A stretch of DNA of 64,000 nt. Source: Massariosphaeria phaeospora (taxonomy: Eukaryota > Ascomycota > Dothideomycetes > Pleosporales). The notes beneath the pieces were generated by a model. The model searched no databases. It worked only from the letters and a program-made list of their open reading frames with translations, and had not been told where the DNA came from. Location: NCBI GenBank assembly GCA_011032825.1, contig JAADJZ010000013.1, forward strand, positions 930,001 to 994,000, written 5' to 3'. Positions within the stretch are counted from its first letter, which is position 1, and each line of letters begins with the position of its first letter. Shown here piece after piece: positions 1 to 13,738 of the stretch. Position numbers and translations under genes: made by a program.

Positions 1-1445
1 AAAGCAGGCGACGACGGACAGGGGAAAGAAGATGTTCTCTGTGGCCGCAAAGCTCGTGTCGTGTGCGCAGAACTGGACGGAGCGACAGATGAGCGAGGCG
101 TATTCGGACATTTGCGCCGAGAGGTCTTGCGGTGTAGCGGTGGAATTGCTGGCGCTGGCGCCGTGGTGCGCGGGTAGATGCGTGGAGAGCACGTAGCGGG
201 CCTCGAGGATGAGGAGCTGGGAGGCCCAGTGGAGCACGTAGAGAGTGCAGACTTCAATGGACATGAAGTGAAGTGGGAAGGGCACACTATCGGCGCTGAT
301 CTGCGCAGCTGGTAATGTCCAAGGACCGGGCATGCTTGCTTTGACAGTCTCGTACCAGGGTGCAAGGTATTGTTCCAGTGTTACGATTTCGTTGAGCGTG
401 GTAAGGATAGTTGGCGGTGGAGTCGGTGTCGAGGAAGATGAGATGTTGTCGACAGCGGCAAGGATGTTTGGAAGCGGGAGAATGATTTCGCACCATCGGA
501 AGTAGAGATCGTTGGGGAAAGTGCGCGGGACAGTGTAAAGCTGACGGACCAAAGGGCGATACGAAGGTGAAGAGAAGTCATAGGACCGGCGCGTAGAGAT
601 AGCCTCAAAGAGCCCTTGGTGGAGAATGTAGATGTGGAGTTCTTCCATGTCGAGCCATTTGAAAGCGCAATGGAGAAGTCGTGTGGCTCCTTCAATGTGC
701 GCTCCCTGACTCGGACCACCACCATTCGACATGAACAGTTCCGTAGAGCTCATCACGAGCGTAGTAGCGGTAAGGTCCCTACGATTCCCTGAGTCGGACG
801 CAGCGAGGGCTTGTTGCAGCATCTGTAAGGCATTTAGGTACATGTTCCTGCCGTAATCCATGAGCCGGTCTTGCTGATATTGGGTCCCTACGAAGCATGT
901 AGCTAAGGCGCTAATTGCTGTATCGAGTATCGGCGACTGTCCCACCCAGGATGGTAAAAGGGATCGCCAACCTCCGCACTCGAATCCTGGCTGGAGAGCA
1001 TCTGTAGATGTCTTATCGGGCCCGAATCGGCGATAGTAAAGATCTAGAAAAACGGTGACCATACCAGAGAGGTTGGTTGGATCCGGATTGGGAAATGCTG
1101 GCAGTGCTGGAGAGGCTACTGCTTCAATCGAAGGTATTACGGGAAATTGCAGCTGTTCTGGTGATGCAGGCTGCGATGCTAGGTCTAGGACGAGGTACTT
1201 TTGTGCATTCTGGGTTCGGTTCCATAGTGGTGGAGGACGAGCTGAGTTGACATTGATAAAGATATGGCCCATGTCGTAGCCACCACATGCCTTACTAGTA
1301 GAGATACATTCGCTACACCGCGGTCTCTTCCTATCGCACTATGATTGTCAGTAGTGTATCAATCGAGCATGTACCAGAAGCTTACCTGGGCTTTGCTCTC
1401 TCTGCACGGTTTACAGTCACCCTTTCTTTGAGATTGAGGAAGCAT
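1..1445 (-). CDS. Zn2Cys6 fungal transcription factor (3' end beyond window)
   Basis: A sequence-specific nuclear regulator of the fungal binuclear-zinc-cluster family. Exon 1 is 1386-1445 (ATG at 1445-1443) and exon 2 runs from 1338 off the left edge; a 47-nt intron (1339-1385) with a GTAAGC donor and TAG acceptor splits the zinc cluster. The joined cluster reads CX2CX6CX6CX2CX6C (CKPC...CDRKRPRCSEC...C, residues 11-36). Downstream, in one open frame of about 440 residues, comes a proline-rich linker and then a helical region with the pattern of the Fungal_trans_2 family (AISALATCF, DLTATTLVMSSTELF, HIEGATRLL). The target genes cannot be told from sequence. It is divergent from the gene at 2879, with 1.4 kb between them. 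The C-terminus is missing from this window. Confidence 0.85.
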
Positions 1446-2878
1446 GTTTAGTTGTCTCCACTGACTGTTCTAGACAGCTAACAGGAATCGAATATGTGGG
1501 AAACCAACGAAAAGAATCACTGATTGAGTATGTGTAACGATTGAAGGTATTGGGAAGGCATGAGGGAGTGTTGACGGAAAACATTGTCCTCTAATATATG
1601 GACGGGCATGCTTAGATAGGACCGTGATGTTGGTGCTCGTGCTTAAAGATAGATATTGAGGCTCTGGCCAAATGTCCTGTCCGTAGATCTTACCTGAATG
1701 CTTGACCCAGCGAGCATTGCCGCAAGGAATAACAAACGTGCATAATGGAGTCCCGGGAGCTTGCACGCGAGCGGGTACTGGTCTAAGCTTAGCTGGCTCA
1801 GCTGCTAGCTAGCTCCGTGGAGGCCGTGGACACTCGGGGACAAATGGGAACGGTTGTTGGAGCCGTCCCCAGGCAGCCAGTACGATTTGGCATGCTTGCT
1901 TGAGTTCGACCTAGCGAAAGGTGCTTGAAAAATGAGATTGATGATCACCGTGAAGACAGATAATCTTAGCTGGACTCAGTTCCAGGCAAGACTTGCCTGC
2001 CTGCCTGACTTGAACCCCACCTAAGTGAAGCCACAATTCCCGTGACCATGGGGCCATGAGCGAGCAGACTGGTGGCCTGACAGCGCAACGGGCGGATGAG
2101 TTCTGAAGAAGAGCAGCCTACTGGCTTGTGTGGTAAATCTGTTCCAAGGTTGCAACAAGACAAGCGCACGGAGGAGCATCGGTCAGGATCGATGGCCAGC
2201 CTAACGTGGCTCAACTCGTCCAGGGTCAAAATGTGGCGCATCATCAGCCACAAGATGGGGTCCACACGTCTCAGTCTGCGGAGAAGCGGGAGGCGCTGCC
2301 CGCAGAAAAAAGCGGACGTCAGCAGGCGTCAGAGGCGGACAGCAGAGGAGAGCGGAGGAGAGGGCGAGGTCTGCCATGATAGATGGACGTCTGATGAGAG
2401 ATCGGCCCAGATCAGTCAGGTCCGGCCCGGCTCAACGTTTAGCCGCGGCCGAGAAGCTGCCGCGAACACAAGGAGCAGCCCGCGAGCCTCATCAACCACA
2501 AGCTGCCACAGGTCGTCTGCCCTCGCCGTAGGTCCTGCGGTCTTCAGACGCCGAGCTCTCCATCATGACGACACCGCGGTTTTGCAGTACGACTCTCCAC
2601 AAACAGAATATGCTGGCTGCAGTGGCTGTGCACGAGTGGCGCATGGTCTCCTCCTATCATACGTCGGCAGCCGGCATGGAGGATGACTACTAGCTGCTAG
2701 CTAGCAGTCAATGTATACCCACTGCTCCCACTCATCTAGGCAGCAGTGTCTCACTCTCAGAAAAGGCCTCCCACGCAGACCTGCAAACGCGATTCTTCGT
2801 CCCCTTCACTCCCATACCACGGATACGCTCCACCGTATACTTGCCTGCGAAAAAGCCCGCCCCGACTATTTGTCCACC
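1446..2878. other. Intergenic, divergent promoter region
   Basis: This stretch separates two divergently transcribed genes. It has open frames on both strands, including a 196-codon one at 2096-2686, but their composition is Arg/Ser/Gln-rich without domain pattern and I do not regard them as genes. I see no RNA gene or repeat. Confidence 0.5.
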
Positions 2879-3637
2879 ATGGCTACCGTGCTCCAAACCA
2901 CTCCGCTGCTAGCTCTGCCGCCTGAGCTTCGAAACCGCATATATGACTTCTATTTCGACGACGAACCAGCTATCGCGCTGCCACACATGTCGAGATCACC
3001 CATGGCGCTCGCCATGACCTGCCGCCATCTGTACAGGGAAACACACCCTCTGGCACTCAGGACAACAACCTTCAAGGTCCGCGGCTATGTCCGCAAAGAT
3101 CTGCGCAGTAGCTTTAGGATGATGCCACCTGCCTTCCGGCGGCTCGTCAAAAGGCTCGAGCTGGAAGTTTCCGCCAACGCGGTCGTCAAAGCGCATTCTA
3201 TGACTTTCAAGGGTATCGGCTTCGCCGACGTGGGCCTGACCGGTGTTGAAGAACTGTTCCTCAACTATATCGGTGACCCCGCTGTATACCAATTGGGTGG
3301 GGTCGGCATAGTCGACAGCTTAGAGATGGCCGTGTGGAAGACAGTAACAAAAGCCGGGAACGAGAAACTACAGCATATACGGATCACACATGGTCTTCTC
3401 TATAGAATGCAAGACATTGGGGAATTTGGGCGAGCAATGCACTGGCACAGACCCCCGGGCTGGGATACTCGGCACAACTTGGAAGAGGGCAGAGTCTTTT
3501 TGTTCAAAATGAACAAAGATGGAGCTCTACCTAGAGAAGTGACGGTGACGCCACTATACCTCAAGGCAACCTGGCAGAATGATTTCGACCCCGACCCGTA
3601 TCATCGCGGTAAACATCGTATACTAAAACGTGGGTAG
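2879..3637 (+). CDS. F-box-like (LPPELRNRIY motif) protein
   Basis: A single-exon gene of 252 codons. The frame is open further upstream (to 2711), but the ATG at 2879 lies in a strong context (CCACCATGG) and immediately precedes the conserved part, so I chose it. Residues about 11-22 read LALPPELRNRIYDF, followed by a segment ending MTCRHLYRETHPLAL. This is the N-terminal signature of a very large family of Pezizomycotina proteins that resemble F-box domains and are usually left as hypothetical proteins. The remainder (KRLELEV, FADVGLTGVEELFLNYIG) could be a degenerate substrate-binding part. No enzyme motif, signal peptide or membrane segment is visible. A role as SCF ubiquitin-ligase adaptor is possible but unproven. 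Confidence 0.7.
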   Translation: MATVLQTTPLLALPPELRNRIYDFYFDDEPAIALPHMSRSPMALAMTCRHLYRETHPLALRTTTFKVRGYVRKDLRSSFRMMPPAFRRLVKRLELEVSANAVVKAHSMTFKGIGFADVGLTGVEELFLNYIGDPAVYQLGGVGIVDSLEMAVWKTVTKAGNEKLQHIRITHGLLYRMQDIGEFGRAMHWHRPPGWDTRHNLEEGRVFLFKMNKDGALPREVTVTPLYLKATWQNDFDPDPYHRGKHRILKRG

Positions 3638-6600
3638 GGTGTGTGCTTCTCAGACCTCTCAGATAGGTTCGAATACCCTTATTTGGCTTCATTTACTCAT
3701 CCTTGTAGGAGAACTTAGCTACTGTCTCTATTCACTGCATATCGAAGCTCTACAAATTGCACTCAAAGCCCCGCTCCAGATTAATTAGATGATGGGGCAT
3801 GCTATGAGTCATACCCGTGCGGCGCAACCCAGCGCCTTTTTCTGCCATTTTCTATCGAGTCTACCATATGCCTCTATCAATCATATATATTTCACTTGTC
3901 TTCGCCCCTTTCTCATTCAATTCTCATCCAATTATTCTATGAAACGGGATCGTTTGAGTGTCTTGACTCTTACGTTACTCTTTGCTACTACGCTTGAGAG
4001 CCACAAGCGCTGAGTGGCAATCTTTACGGCCTCAGCGAACATGGCTTTGCACAGACTCCAAGATGAACAAGAGAAACCTCGATGTAGACAGATCACTGCC
4101 TGGCACAATCTTAGTATTGGCACGACAAACAGGAACCCGCCTACTTTCTTACTCCAGCCGCAACGAATGACGAATTCTATTCCATTAGTAGTGACTACCC
4201 TCCCGAAAACTACATCCACGTTCTCAAAATCGCACCCATCACCGTTCTGCGCCCCGGTCTCCATGGATGAACAGCTACCGGACGTATGGTATAAAAATCA
4301 ATAGGGATTTCGTACAGGACGGTTAGCCTACGTTTATGAGGGCAAGGGGGGTTCATGACCTGGTATGAAACCGCCTAATCTGCTCTCTTGAATCACGACA
4401 AACACGTCGATGTAACGGATTTACATTGAGCATCTACTTCTGACACCACCTGACTGCCTACTCCTTGGCAACCCACTTTCTCTACGGTACTTTATATACC
4501 CGAGCTATGAGAACGTTGTTCGCCGTACCCCGGCATCTTGCATGTATGGCATCGTTTGGCAAATGCTTGACATAGCCGCTTCTCTCTGTACAATACCGAT
4601 ATGGCCGCGTTGCCACAGGCAGCCTTCGGAACACGGCCCACGAGCTTCGAAGCAACGGGACAACACAAGACTTTTCGACTCTATGTATGTTCCGTTCCGT
4701 TCAGATAGGCTACCAACATCCGCTGTTTGATTCACTTTGTCCTTCCAAAGCAATCTCTGAGTCGTCTTTGAGATCCTGGAACCCTGAAAGATCATGAGAG
4801 CAATCGCCTCGGATAGGTCCAATCCTGTCGCATGGTGGTGATTAGAAGGAACCGATCGCAAACCAGTCGATCTTGTCGAGTCAAATCCTGAACGTCCATG
4901 GTAACCTCGGATGGACCGGGTCACTATCACCTCTCCCGATGACAAAAATGTCTGTTCTCTTTGAGTGGTCATGATCCTGTCGGCTCTCTGGGAAATGAAC
5001 ATATTATTCGTGTTCTTCAATGGATTATCAGACACTCTAGCTCAGCCCTCGAGTGTCCAGACCACGGTTGATATCAAGCCATCTGTGACTACCTTCCTGA
5101 TTCACAGACGTAGGCAATATATCTGCTCCACATTCGACTAAGAGGGGGCCTGTTCCTCAAAGCTCACAAAATAGGTGCATTGGGCCCCAAGATGCACTGA
5201 CCCCGGAAGTGAACTAAAGTGCCTACTTTTGGCACCTCTGGCGGAACACGCATTACACGTACGTCTTAGTTATTGTTTGTCAAGATTAAGATGGGCAGGC
5301 AAGGTGGGGGTCATGTTCCCGCCCGTCCACACCATGCAAGACCATGCACGTCTCTGGTTCTCGGTAACCTGCAACAGAGTAGACGCGGCATCTGGCTCGT
5401 GTAGGCGATTCCAAACTCTCTGCCTTCGAAACACCAACTCATTGCTACTACAGCTAATGCAACAGTCAATGGCAGGACGCTGCCAAGGACCATGATAGTT
5501 GCAACACTCTCGATATACAAGCTACACGTACCAAACATGTAGGTGACGTGGTAGGGAAGATTAAAAGCCTCGACCGTTTCATCGTCTATACTTGTCCCTT
5601 CAACACTGCAAGGCAGACACGCATCGCCGGTCTCACACTACGACTACTCAAAGACCCAGAACGGATCGTGGTACTGTCCCCACTACTCCAAGTCTCCCTT
5701 CTCCTGCATCAAGACTGCAAGCCACACAGACATCTCGGCTGTACATCGCCGTAGCTGCAGCTACCGGCCAGTGACGGCTTCCTTTTCCGTTCAACCTACA
5801 TATGTCTACGAATATCGTCCCTTGTTTCAGAGTCGATCGAGCAGACCGGAAATGTCCGGAGGCCTCATCGGCGCGACCGCTTCCTAAGCAGGCATGAGGG
5901 ACCGAGTATTTCGGCTTTGTATACTCGACATGGGTAAGCTAATGGTTCGTGGATATTCGACGATTACCCCATTTGGTTGTTCAAAATCTACGAAGTCCGG
6001 TGAAGTTTGGCGAACCACACTAGTACCAGTGCACGACCGAACTGGTGACTAGCTCCAGGAACAGGGCAACCAAGTGCAGCTTTCGGGTGGCGACAGGGTG
6101 GATGTGACACCTGTAAGAGAGTAAGAGACTGAGCGCTGCAGGAACCCGCATTATCCAGGTCAGTGGCCCGTAAAATCGTGTAGCCATGTTCCAACGCGAC
6201 TTCTCCAGATTTCATGGCATGCATCTACTATGTACTTGGATCTGCTGCACCGAATGCCGCCCATACACACACCAGGACATATCTTAGTGGATACCGTTTG
6301 TATCACTGACGGTTGACATATGCTTAACACCAGATTATCATGTTTTCATTCAAGTCAAACCAGCAAGACAGTCAATGCAATACTCACTTCCTCCAAATTT
6401 GCTCCCTTTGTTAGTCGAGCCCCAATTAGCCAGGTCTCATCTCATGGCCCAGGACTATCTCCTCACCCATCCGTACTCGCATCTGGATGTCTTGGCTTGC
6501 ACCACTGCACGAGAGCACGTCCCAGCGGAAGTCCGAACTCCTCGCATACCAGAACAGCCTCACCCAATCAGAGACGAGCCCCCAGCGATCCTGGCCGTAA

Positions 6601-9600
6601 CATCAAACCGAACAGGCTGCGAAGTGTCTGTGTGCTGTTCTGAAACGTTCTGGCATTTTGACACGATCGATGAGCCACGATTTGAATGCCGCAGTGGTAA
6701 TGATGTGCATATATCGCTTTTGAATCGTGAGTATACTTAGCAACACGGTTCGCTTAGTTTCACTTGGCTAACTCACACCTGAGCAGCTTGCAATTATCGT
6801 ACCTGCATGTACGCAAACCGGTTGCGAGGCTACGTACAGTACGACCAGCATTCGACAAGTGGTCTAGTCTAGCATGCAGGTGGTACACGTGTGTCGCATG
6901 GCGAATCGGGGCTTATCCCAAATAGCCTCTACAGTAGGCAGCCCGACGTGCATCTAGCGCGGTTCGAGCTCATAACTCACCGTTCGATGATCAATACGGT
7001 AACCCGAGCCTAATCGAGAATATTTTATAAAGGTCCCCGTCAAGCTTCGGGGTCCTCCGAGGAAGGATTCCGCAGGCGATCAAGATCTGACTAATCGTAC
7101 CGTCGACAAGACCGGCCAGCAATCCATCGCGCAGCCCTGCGCTTGGTCGTGGGTTGATCTATCGCTTGGTCAGATCAATCCTTTAGCGCGAGGGATCACG
7201 TAGGCTAATTGTGGTTCCGAATACGAGCGGGTGAAATTGAGCCGAGTTGATTGCCGTCAACCGTCTCGCCCCTGTCTGTGTAAGTGTAGGAATCGACCAG
7301 GCTGCGCCACAGCTATGGCAGTGGGGGCAAAACCACGCTTTGCAGCCGTGCGAGCGAGCACAAGACAAGTCCAGGTAAGCTTCATCATCCACCCGCGCGC
7401 TTGGCCCCCCACCAACACCCATTACTCACGCCATATATTATAGAATGCCATCTTTCTACACATGTACCTTCTCGGAATGCAGGCTGAAAATGTAACTTGC
7501 CATTCGATGGCCTGACCTAGCCAAGCCAGGTCTTGTTGGATCGCGTCATCAGAATCCACCTCCCCGGATTGTCGCTCACGAAGCTAGACCAAATGGCGCA
7601 GGTCGGTCGTCTGGATATGCCTGAGACTGTGCAGCACTGACTGCAAAGCCAAGTCGATTTTGACTCTCGGGAGTATACGCCGGGCTTGAAGGCTTGCTTG
7701 AATAGGGCAGTTAGGTTGTGTTGGAAATCAATGATAGGGCGAGTAGGTGGCCCTCATGACCGATGAGAATTCGACATTGCTAACAGAAACTACTTTTGTG
7801 ATAGAACGGCTCGGAGCGGTGAGGTATGAAGAGTACTGATGAGACGGTACCAACCGTGCTCAGTGCACGTGTGAGTGCTGTGGATAACGAGCCAAGTACG
7901 AGGGTTACAAGGCATGTAAAGTGCCTACGAAACTCGGGCCCTAGCCATAACGAGGAGACTTTACCGATAGTTCCCGCGATCGGAGATAGGCGTGTGTGAA
8001 GTGCTCACATTCATTAGGTATACAAATCTATAGGTCGACATGCGCGGGACCGCGCGGCGAAGCGACCACTCAAGCAATCACAAGCTACGTGTCATCACAT
8101 CTTGATCACTCTCGCACGAACACGGAATATGATCAACAACAGAAAAGACACCGAGCACCGAGGTACAGCAATATCCAGCGATTTGCAGCGACGTACAGCA
8201 ACGATGCGTCAACGCACGCCTTCGGGGACCAAAAGTTTGAATTCTGCAGACAGCTACCTAGATAGACGCTCTGGCGTTTCATCTTTCACTGCTATACCTT
8301 ATCTCAGTGTATACAGATACTGTGCCACCCATTTATCCTCTACGAGTTCGGTCGAACCGAATCCATCGGACACGTCCCTCCCCCTCCATGTACCCCGCCA
8401 AGCAGGTCAGCACCCGTTGCTCCCCGTGCGTTGCTACTGATCTGGCTCAAACTCGCCGATATTGAAACCCAAGAATCCTAAGTTTCGTGAACGTCGCCAC
8501 CTCCTCGCCTGCAAGGTCGGGAGAAGGGTTGCACGTGGTGGAGAAGGGAGACGCTGGCAGGACGACGTAACCGCTGGGATTGATATCGCTGCCTGTGAAC
8601 GTGTAAGCGAGCGGCCCCTCGACCTCTGTCTCTCATGAATTTCCAGGTCTGTACGCAACAGGTTCGAAGCGAAGAACTTGACAGGTTGTGGCTGAGACAT
8701 TGTCAGAATCGAGACCGCACAGTGCGCGCACACCCGCGTCTCTTCCGAGAAAAAAACGGAGGCGTCAGGCGTGAGAAGGATCACTCCGCATACCGCTTTC
8801 AGGTTCAATGACCGACCATGTCTCTGAACTGTGCATGTTCATTTCATCTCGGCGAGCGAGATTGGCTGGCCCTTCCTTCTGTACCTTCACTATCGCTCGT
8901 GGTCACTTATGCAGGCAAACAGATCAACAACGCAGAACTTGCACAACCCGAGCCAGCAGCCTCGTCTCAATCACCAAATTCTTGGTGTATCTAGACAGTG
9001 TACAATCTATGCCGGGGCGAGGCAACCTGCTTGAGATTGGGGCGAGGAGATAAGAGCGACGCCACTGCCACACTCTCCACACTGGAAACCCTCCGCATCC
9101 GGAACGTGCACTAGATGTCGCCCTCTATCCAGCATCCACCTCGCCTGCCGACCGAATGGCGAGAGTGCCGCAACGCACTGGGAAAGGGAGGGACGGGTCC
9201 GGCCCGAGCCAGCAGCCAGTTTCAAACTCAAGCCAGCGCAGCGGTTGTCGGCGGCGCTCAGCGAGGCCAGCGATTGCCTCGACTGAGGTGCTGCGCCGTA
9301 GTCTTGCCTCGCTCGTACATATAGTATGTAGAGATACGCCCACCACATGACAGCACACGCATCGGCGCCGCAGAGACACAGATGCGCGGAGCAGGCGGGA
9401 GGGAGGGAGCGGGGCGAGACGCCCTGCATGGGGAAAAACGAGAGTCACTCAGCCAATTGCTGGTGCTGGGGCCCCTGGAGTCTTTGAGCAAACTCGTGCG
9501 TACTCTGCGTGCTCTGCGTGCGGCGTAGACTTTGGTACGTCTTCCGTGGTGAGTGAGTGGATGAGCTGGTTGGTTGTCTGTCTATCTATCTGCATGCGTA

Positions 9601-10893
9601 CAAGATGAGACGAGATGAGGCACGACAAACACAAGATGTGGCTGTACAGCAGTCTGCACTGCACTGCACTGCACTGCGCAACGCTGAACAACACTGCGCT
9701 ATGCTGCATAGTGCGCGTGCTCTTGCCTTGCGAATGGCCTGCCTGCCTGCCCTGCTACCACATTACTGCTTGCAGTCGGTCTCGTACCTACGGTGCGACA
9801 CTCAGAACCCTTTTACATACACGGACTGTATTGGCAAACCGCCGAGTCGGGAGCGAAACCTGGATGGAACTGGACGGAACTGTGCTGCGCTGAGCTGACC
9901 TGAGCTGACCTGGAGGAGGCATACGTGCGGATGAGACAGATGGACGCTGAACTCAACTGGGTAGGATGGCATTCGATGATGAGGGAGGGATGTAGAGCGA
10001 CGGTGGACAGAAGAGGCAAAGCCCGGCTTGCATCGCAAAGCATCGTGTTCGTGTCGACAATGAAGAGTCGGACCGACGAACGAACGACTAGATGATATAA
10101 ATGGATGCATGACAGCATCATCATCACCATCATCATCGCCATCGTCCTGCTCATCATCCCCAAGTCCCTTACCCCATCAACAACCGGTGACGACCAACCC
10201 ACCACCCTACCCACTCGTCTCACCCCTCCCCTCACCACCCCCAGCCCTACCCGCACTTCCACGCCCCAGCCCCACCGCGGCGCGCCGCCCCCTCGACACC
10301 ACAAACAGGGACAGGCCCCCCCAGCCCAGCTCGGCAAGCCCCCGCCCCAAACCCGCACGCAATGTTTCTGGCTGCGCGCGCGCTGATTCGCGGCTGGGGT
10401 CTGGCGCCGGTGTTGGTGGCGGGGGGGCGAACGGGCAGGGATCCGATAAGCGTCCATAGCTCGAACTGCACTGAACTGAACTGAACTGGATTTCTTTGGC
10501 CTGGATTTAGCTCGGGACATGGGACTCTCTTTGCGCGCACGCGCATGCGGGGGAAGTGCGAGGATGGAGATGGAGGTGGAGGTGGAGATGGAGGGGTGGG
10601 TGGCTAAGTGGGTTTGCAGCGAAGGCGGTGGCATGGAGAAGGCAATGAGGCAATGAGGGGTAGGTAGGTATTGTAAGTATTGTATGTCGTCTGAATGAGC
10701 TGCGCGACAAGCGCCGCGCAGCGCTGGTGTTGTATGGGATGGAATGGGTACTGTAGATTGAGTTGTACTCCCCGCCGATAGGGAAGACTGTGCTACTAGT
10801 TGTGGTGATAGATTGATACAATATTCAGGCACTGAGTGTCTAGGTGACTAACTTGCCAGCTGCCTCCAATCTTTTGCATCAAGATAGAGAATG

Positions 10894-10927
10894 GCGATAG
10901 CGACGATAGCGACGATAGCGACGATAA
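10894..10927. repeat. 9-bp tandem repeat (GATAGCGAC)n
   Basis: Between three and four head-to-tail copies of GATAGCGAC, followed a few bases later by a GC-rich palindromic stretch (GCGGCCGCGGCCGC) near 10940-10953. It is non-coding as far as I can see. Confidence 0.85.
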
Positions 10928-12479
10928 CTAGATACGTGCCGCGGCCGCGGCCGCGATCGTTAGCTCCATTACCGATGAGTTGAAGCGTTGTTATTATTGT
11001 TATGATTGTCGTCGCCGCGTTATTCCCGCAGAATACAGTTTGGTTCTACTATCTATGAAGGAACAGTAGAGTGGAGCAGCACGTCGATCCCCAACCGTCC
11101 CTAAGCTAGCGAGACGGCACTTCAATCCTGTCAGTGTCACTATGTAACCCAACCCACCAACTCGCCTATCTAACTACCCAGACCAGCAACAGGTAGTGCA
11201 CCTATACTACACTGCGCAGACAAGCGGTGTAGGTGCCTTGGACACGCGACACACAACACACCAAGAGATACAGAGATACGCCCGCTTCGGTCGGTGGCAA
11301 AAATAACCAGACCAGACCATACCACGAGAGCAGCATGTCACTCCCTTGCTCCCTCATTTACTCCGTCTCTCGTGACTCCATTACCTACTGCCGCTCTCCT
11401 TGTCCCGTCTGTCTCCACTCCTTCCATCCTCTAGCACCTACTGCCGCCCTCCCCGTGCGTCTCCACTCCTCGACTGCCGCCTCCACTCCTGCACGACACA
11501 CCACAACACAGCAAAGCGGGGCCCGCGCAGCCGCGCACGAGGCGTGAAAACCCGTTTTCTTCTGCAGCGCGGCTCGGTTGATTTTTCCCCGCGTTGGGTT
11601 GGGGGGTTTGCTTTGGCCAACAATAGATACTGGTCGACAACGAACGAACGTACTGTGGTAAGTTAGGTGCTAACGTTACCTACGAGCGATATTCGGAGCC
11701 AGTATGCCGTGCCGCCAGCATAGTGCCCACTCCACTCCACTCCACTATCTAGTGTCATTTACTCCGTACCTACCTGTCAATTACGTGCTCTGCTCTGCTC
11801 TGCTCTGTCCGGAGCGAATTCGGAGCGCATGGATACGTACCCGGCCGCGTGCAAAACGCACCTACGCATGCCGTCCGTCCATCCACTAGCATCGTGCGTT
11901 CCTCGATACATCCACCTTCTTCGAGAAGACGCTTGGAAGCTTCAGGCACTGGCGCTGGCGTACGATCTACCTACCTACCTTAGCCGCGCTGAACCGAACC
12001 CCTCGCTCGCTGTCCGCCGTGTCGCAGGTTCATGCACGGCAGACGCATGGCGCATGGCGAGTGTAGAATTGCAGATCACACACTTGACTTGACTTTTCGT
12101 ATGCCGTGCATCGAAAGAGGGTGGGTGGGCTGCGTTCTCGGGTCTCGATGCCCACGCGTCTGATTGACTGACTGTGTGGGCAAGTAGGTAGACAGTTTTT
12201 TTTGGCTATTCGATTCGATTCGATTCTATCTTAAAACCAAGACGCTCAAAAAACACCATTCATCGTATTCGTAAACATCGTTGCATGCATGCAGCCAAGG
12301 TAAAATAAGGCAAGTAAAGGATAATCCCAAAAGGCTGGCGAGAACAAGGACGGAGAACAGTGTTTTGCACAAAACCACTAGAATTACAGTATTTCGGGCC
12401 GAGGACGAACAGACGCGAACTCTATGTAAAGGCCAGAAAGATAGATCAAACGACGAAGAATGCATGTAGTTAGCAACAG

Positions 12480-12520
12480 TGAGAGAGAGAGAGAGAGAGA
12501 AAGAGAAAGAGAAAGAGAAA
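12480..12520. repeat. GA/GAAA microsatellite
   Basis: About ten GA dinucleotides run into GAAAGA units. Purine-only on the plus strand. No gene overlaps it convincingly. Confidence 0.85.
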
Positions 12521-13738
12521 CCCATCCATCACGCGCTCGAAACCATTGACCACTAGACTTTACGAGTAACCATAACCAACCCTAGCCGGACCAGATGCGA
12601 GAAAGAAAGGAAAAGACATAAACCTCCGTGGCAAAATCGTGACTCGTACCGCGCAAACGAACAAACAAGCAAGGCAGCAAGGCAAGGCAAAAAAGGGTAT
12701 AGATAGCTAGCCCAAGACGCGAAAACACAAACGCAGAAATGACGATGAGGTCGAGAAAGAACTTTTATCCCCGCGGACAGGAACTGCACCCGACTTCGTA
12801 TACTGTGGTGGTGAAGTCGTACGCACACTGCCCTCCCTCTGGCATTTGCCTCTAGACAGAAGACGGTCGAGTCGTATCGGCAGATGCTGTGGGGGAGCAG
12901 CAGTGGCCGCGACAGGGCGAAGCGCTCGGGCGCCGTGGCCCCAATCTAAAAGTATCGTACAGTAGACCCGATTGCGAATACGGGCCCTGGGCGTCGGCGA
13001 CGTAGAACGAACGGCCCGGCTTCGTCCACAGCAGTAAGCATTTGAATAGAGACGAAACAGCGATGCGTAAGTGGGTTTGCTGTGAGGCAGCCAGCTCTAG
13101 CATGCACTGAACCCCAAAAGAAGGAGGCGGAGTTGTAGAGTGAAAGGCCTCGGGGTCCTAGAGAGTTTGAGCAGAGCGGAAGGCGGCGCGTCGGGCTTGC
13201 AGGGCTTTCGGTCGGCCGTGCGTTCGTTGTAATCGCCTTCCTAAACTTATCCCCAGACAGGCAGTGCTGGAGTGAATGCGAGGGGAGACGTGCACAGCAT
13301 TTGAGCGGATCGTGCGTAGTTCTTAGTCGTGGCGGGCTGGTAATGTACCTGCCCAACAGGGCAGCCAAGAGGCCCCTAGTATCGGGGACTACTTCTTCGC
13401 AGACAGAATAGAACTCCGGATCAACGCGCGAACCGTAAAGGCATGTGCCGGGGGCCGATCTAGCAATCGTGCCCTAGGCCCAAAGGAGAATGATGATTGG
13501 GGCTTGGCGGACTAATAAACTGTCAGCATCGGATCTTACTGGGTAAACGAGATCCCTGAACATCGTTCTAGATCTGCAACGAGCTCAGAGGAGAGACTGG
13601 AGAACTTACGTTGATGTGATTTGGACATAAGGTCGTAAAGAGTCGTCTACGCTGCAGTTGCGAGAGATGGAAAATGATCGCCCGCCTCGCTTTGGTAGCG
13701 TATCGTACGATACAACGGTCGGCAAAGGCGGTGCGGCT

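Larger units (their letters stand above)
3638..13738. other. Ten-kilobase gene-poor stretch
   Basis: No ORF here has a recognisable domain or fits a convincing exon chain. 3638-8800 is complex sequence of balanced composition; the longest frames (4505-5035 minus, 6375-6740 plus, 8434-8808 minus) match nothing I know. From about 9.5 kb the sequence turns into simple repeats and biased tracts: CACTG repeats near 9655-9690, purine/pyrimidine-biased tracts at 10110-10340 and 10555-10605, a 9-bp tandem at 10894-10927, ATTCG repeats near 12206 and a GA tract at 12480-12520. No reverse transcriptase, transposase or terminal repeat was seen. It may hold long UTRs or regulatory DNA of the regulator at 13739-14925. 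Confidence 0.5.

Noticed and set aside
2096..2686. Open frame of 196 codons on the plus strand
   Set aside because: Compositionally biased (Arg, Ser, Gln) and without any family pattern; it lies in a divergent promoter region.
9813..10832. Open frame of 339 codons on the minus strand
   Set aside because: Ser/Pro/Val-rich translation of simple-sequence DNA, with several overlapping frames on both strands, no domain and no start context.
10939..10955. GC palindrome near the 9-bp repeat as a possible origin or terminator
   Set aside because: Rho-independent terminators do not apply in fungi, and nothing else supports an origin.
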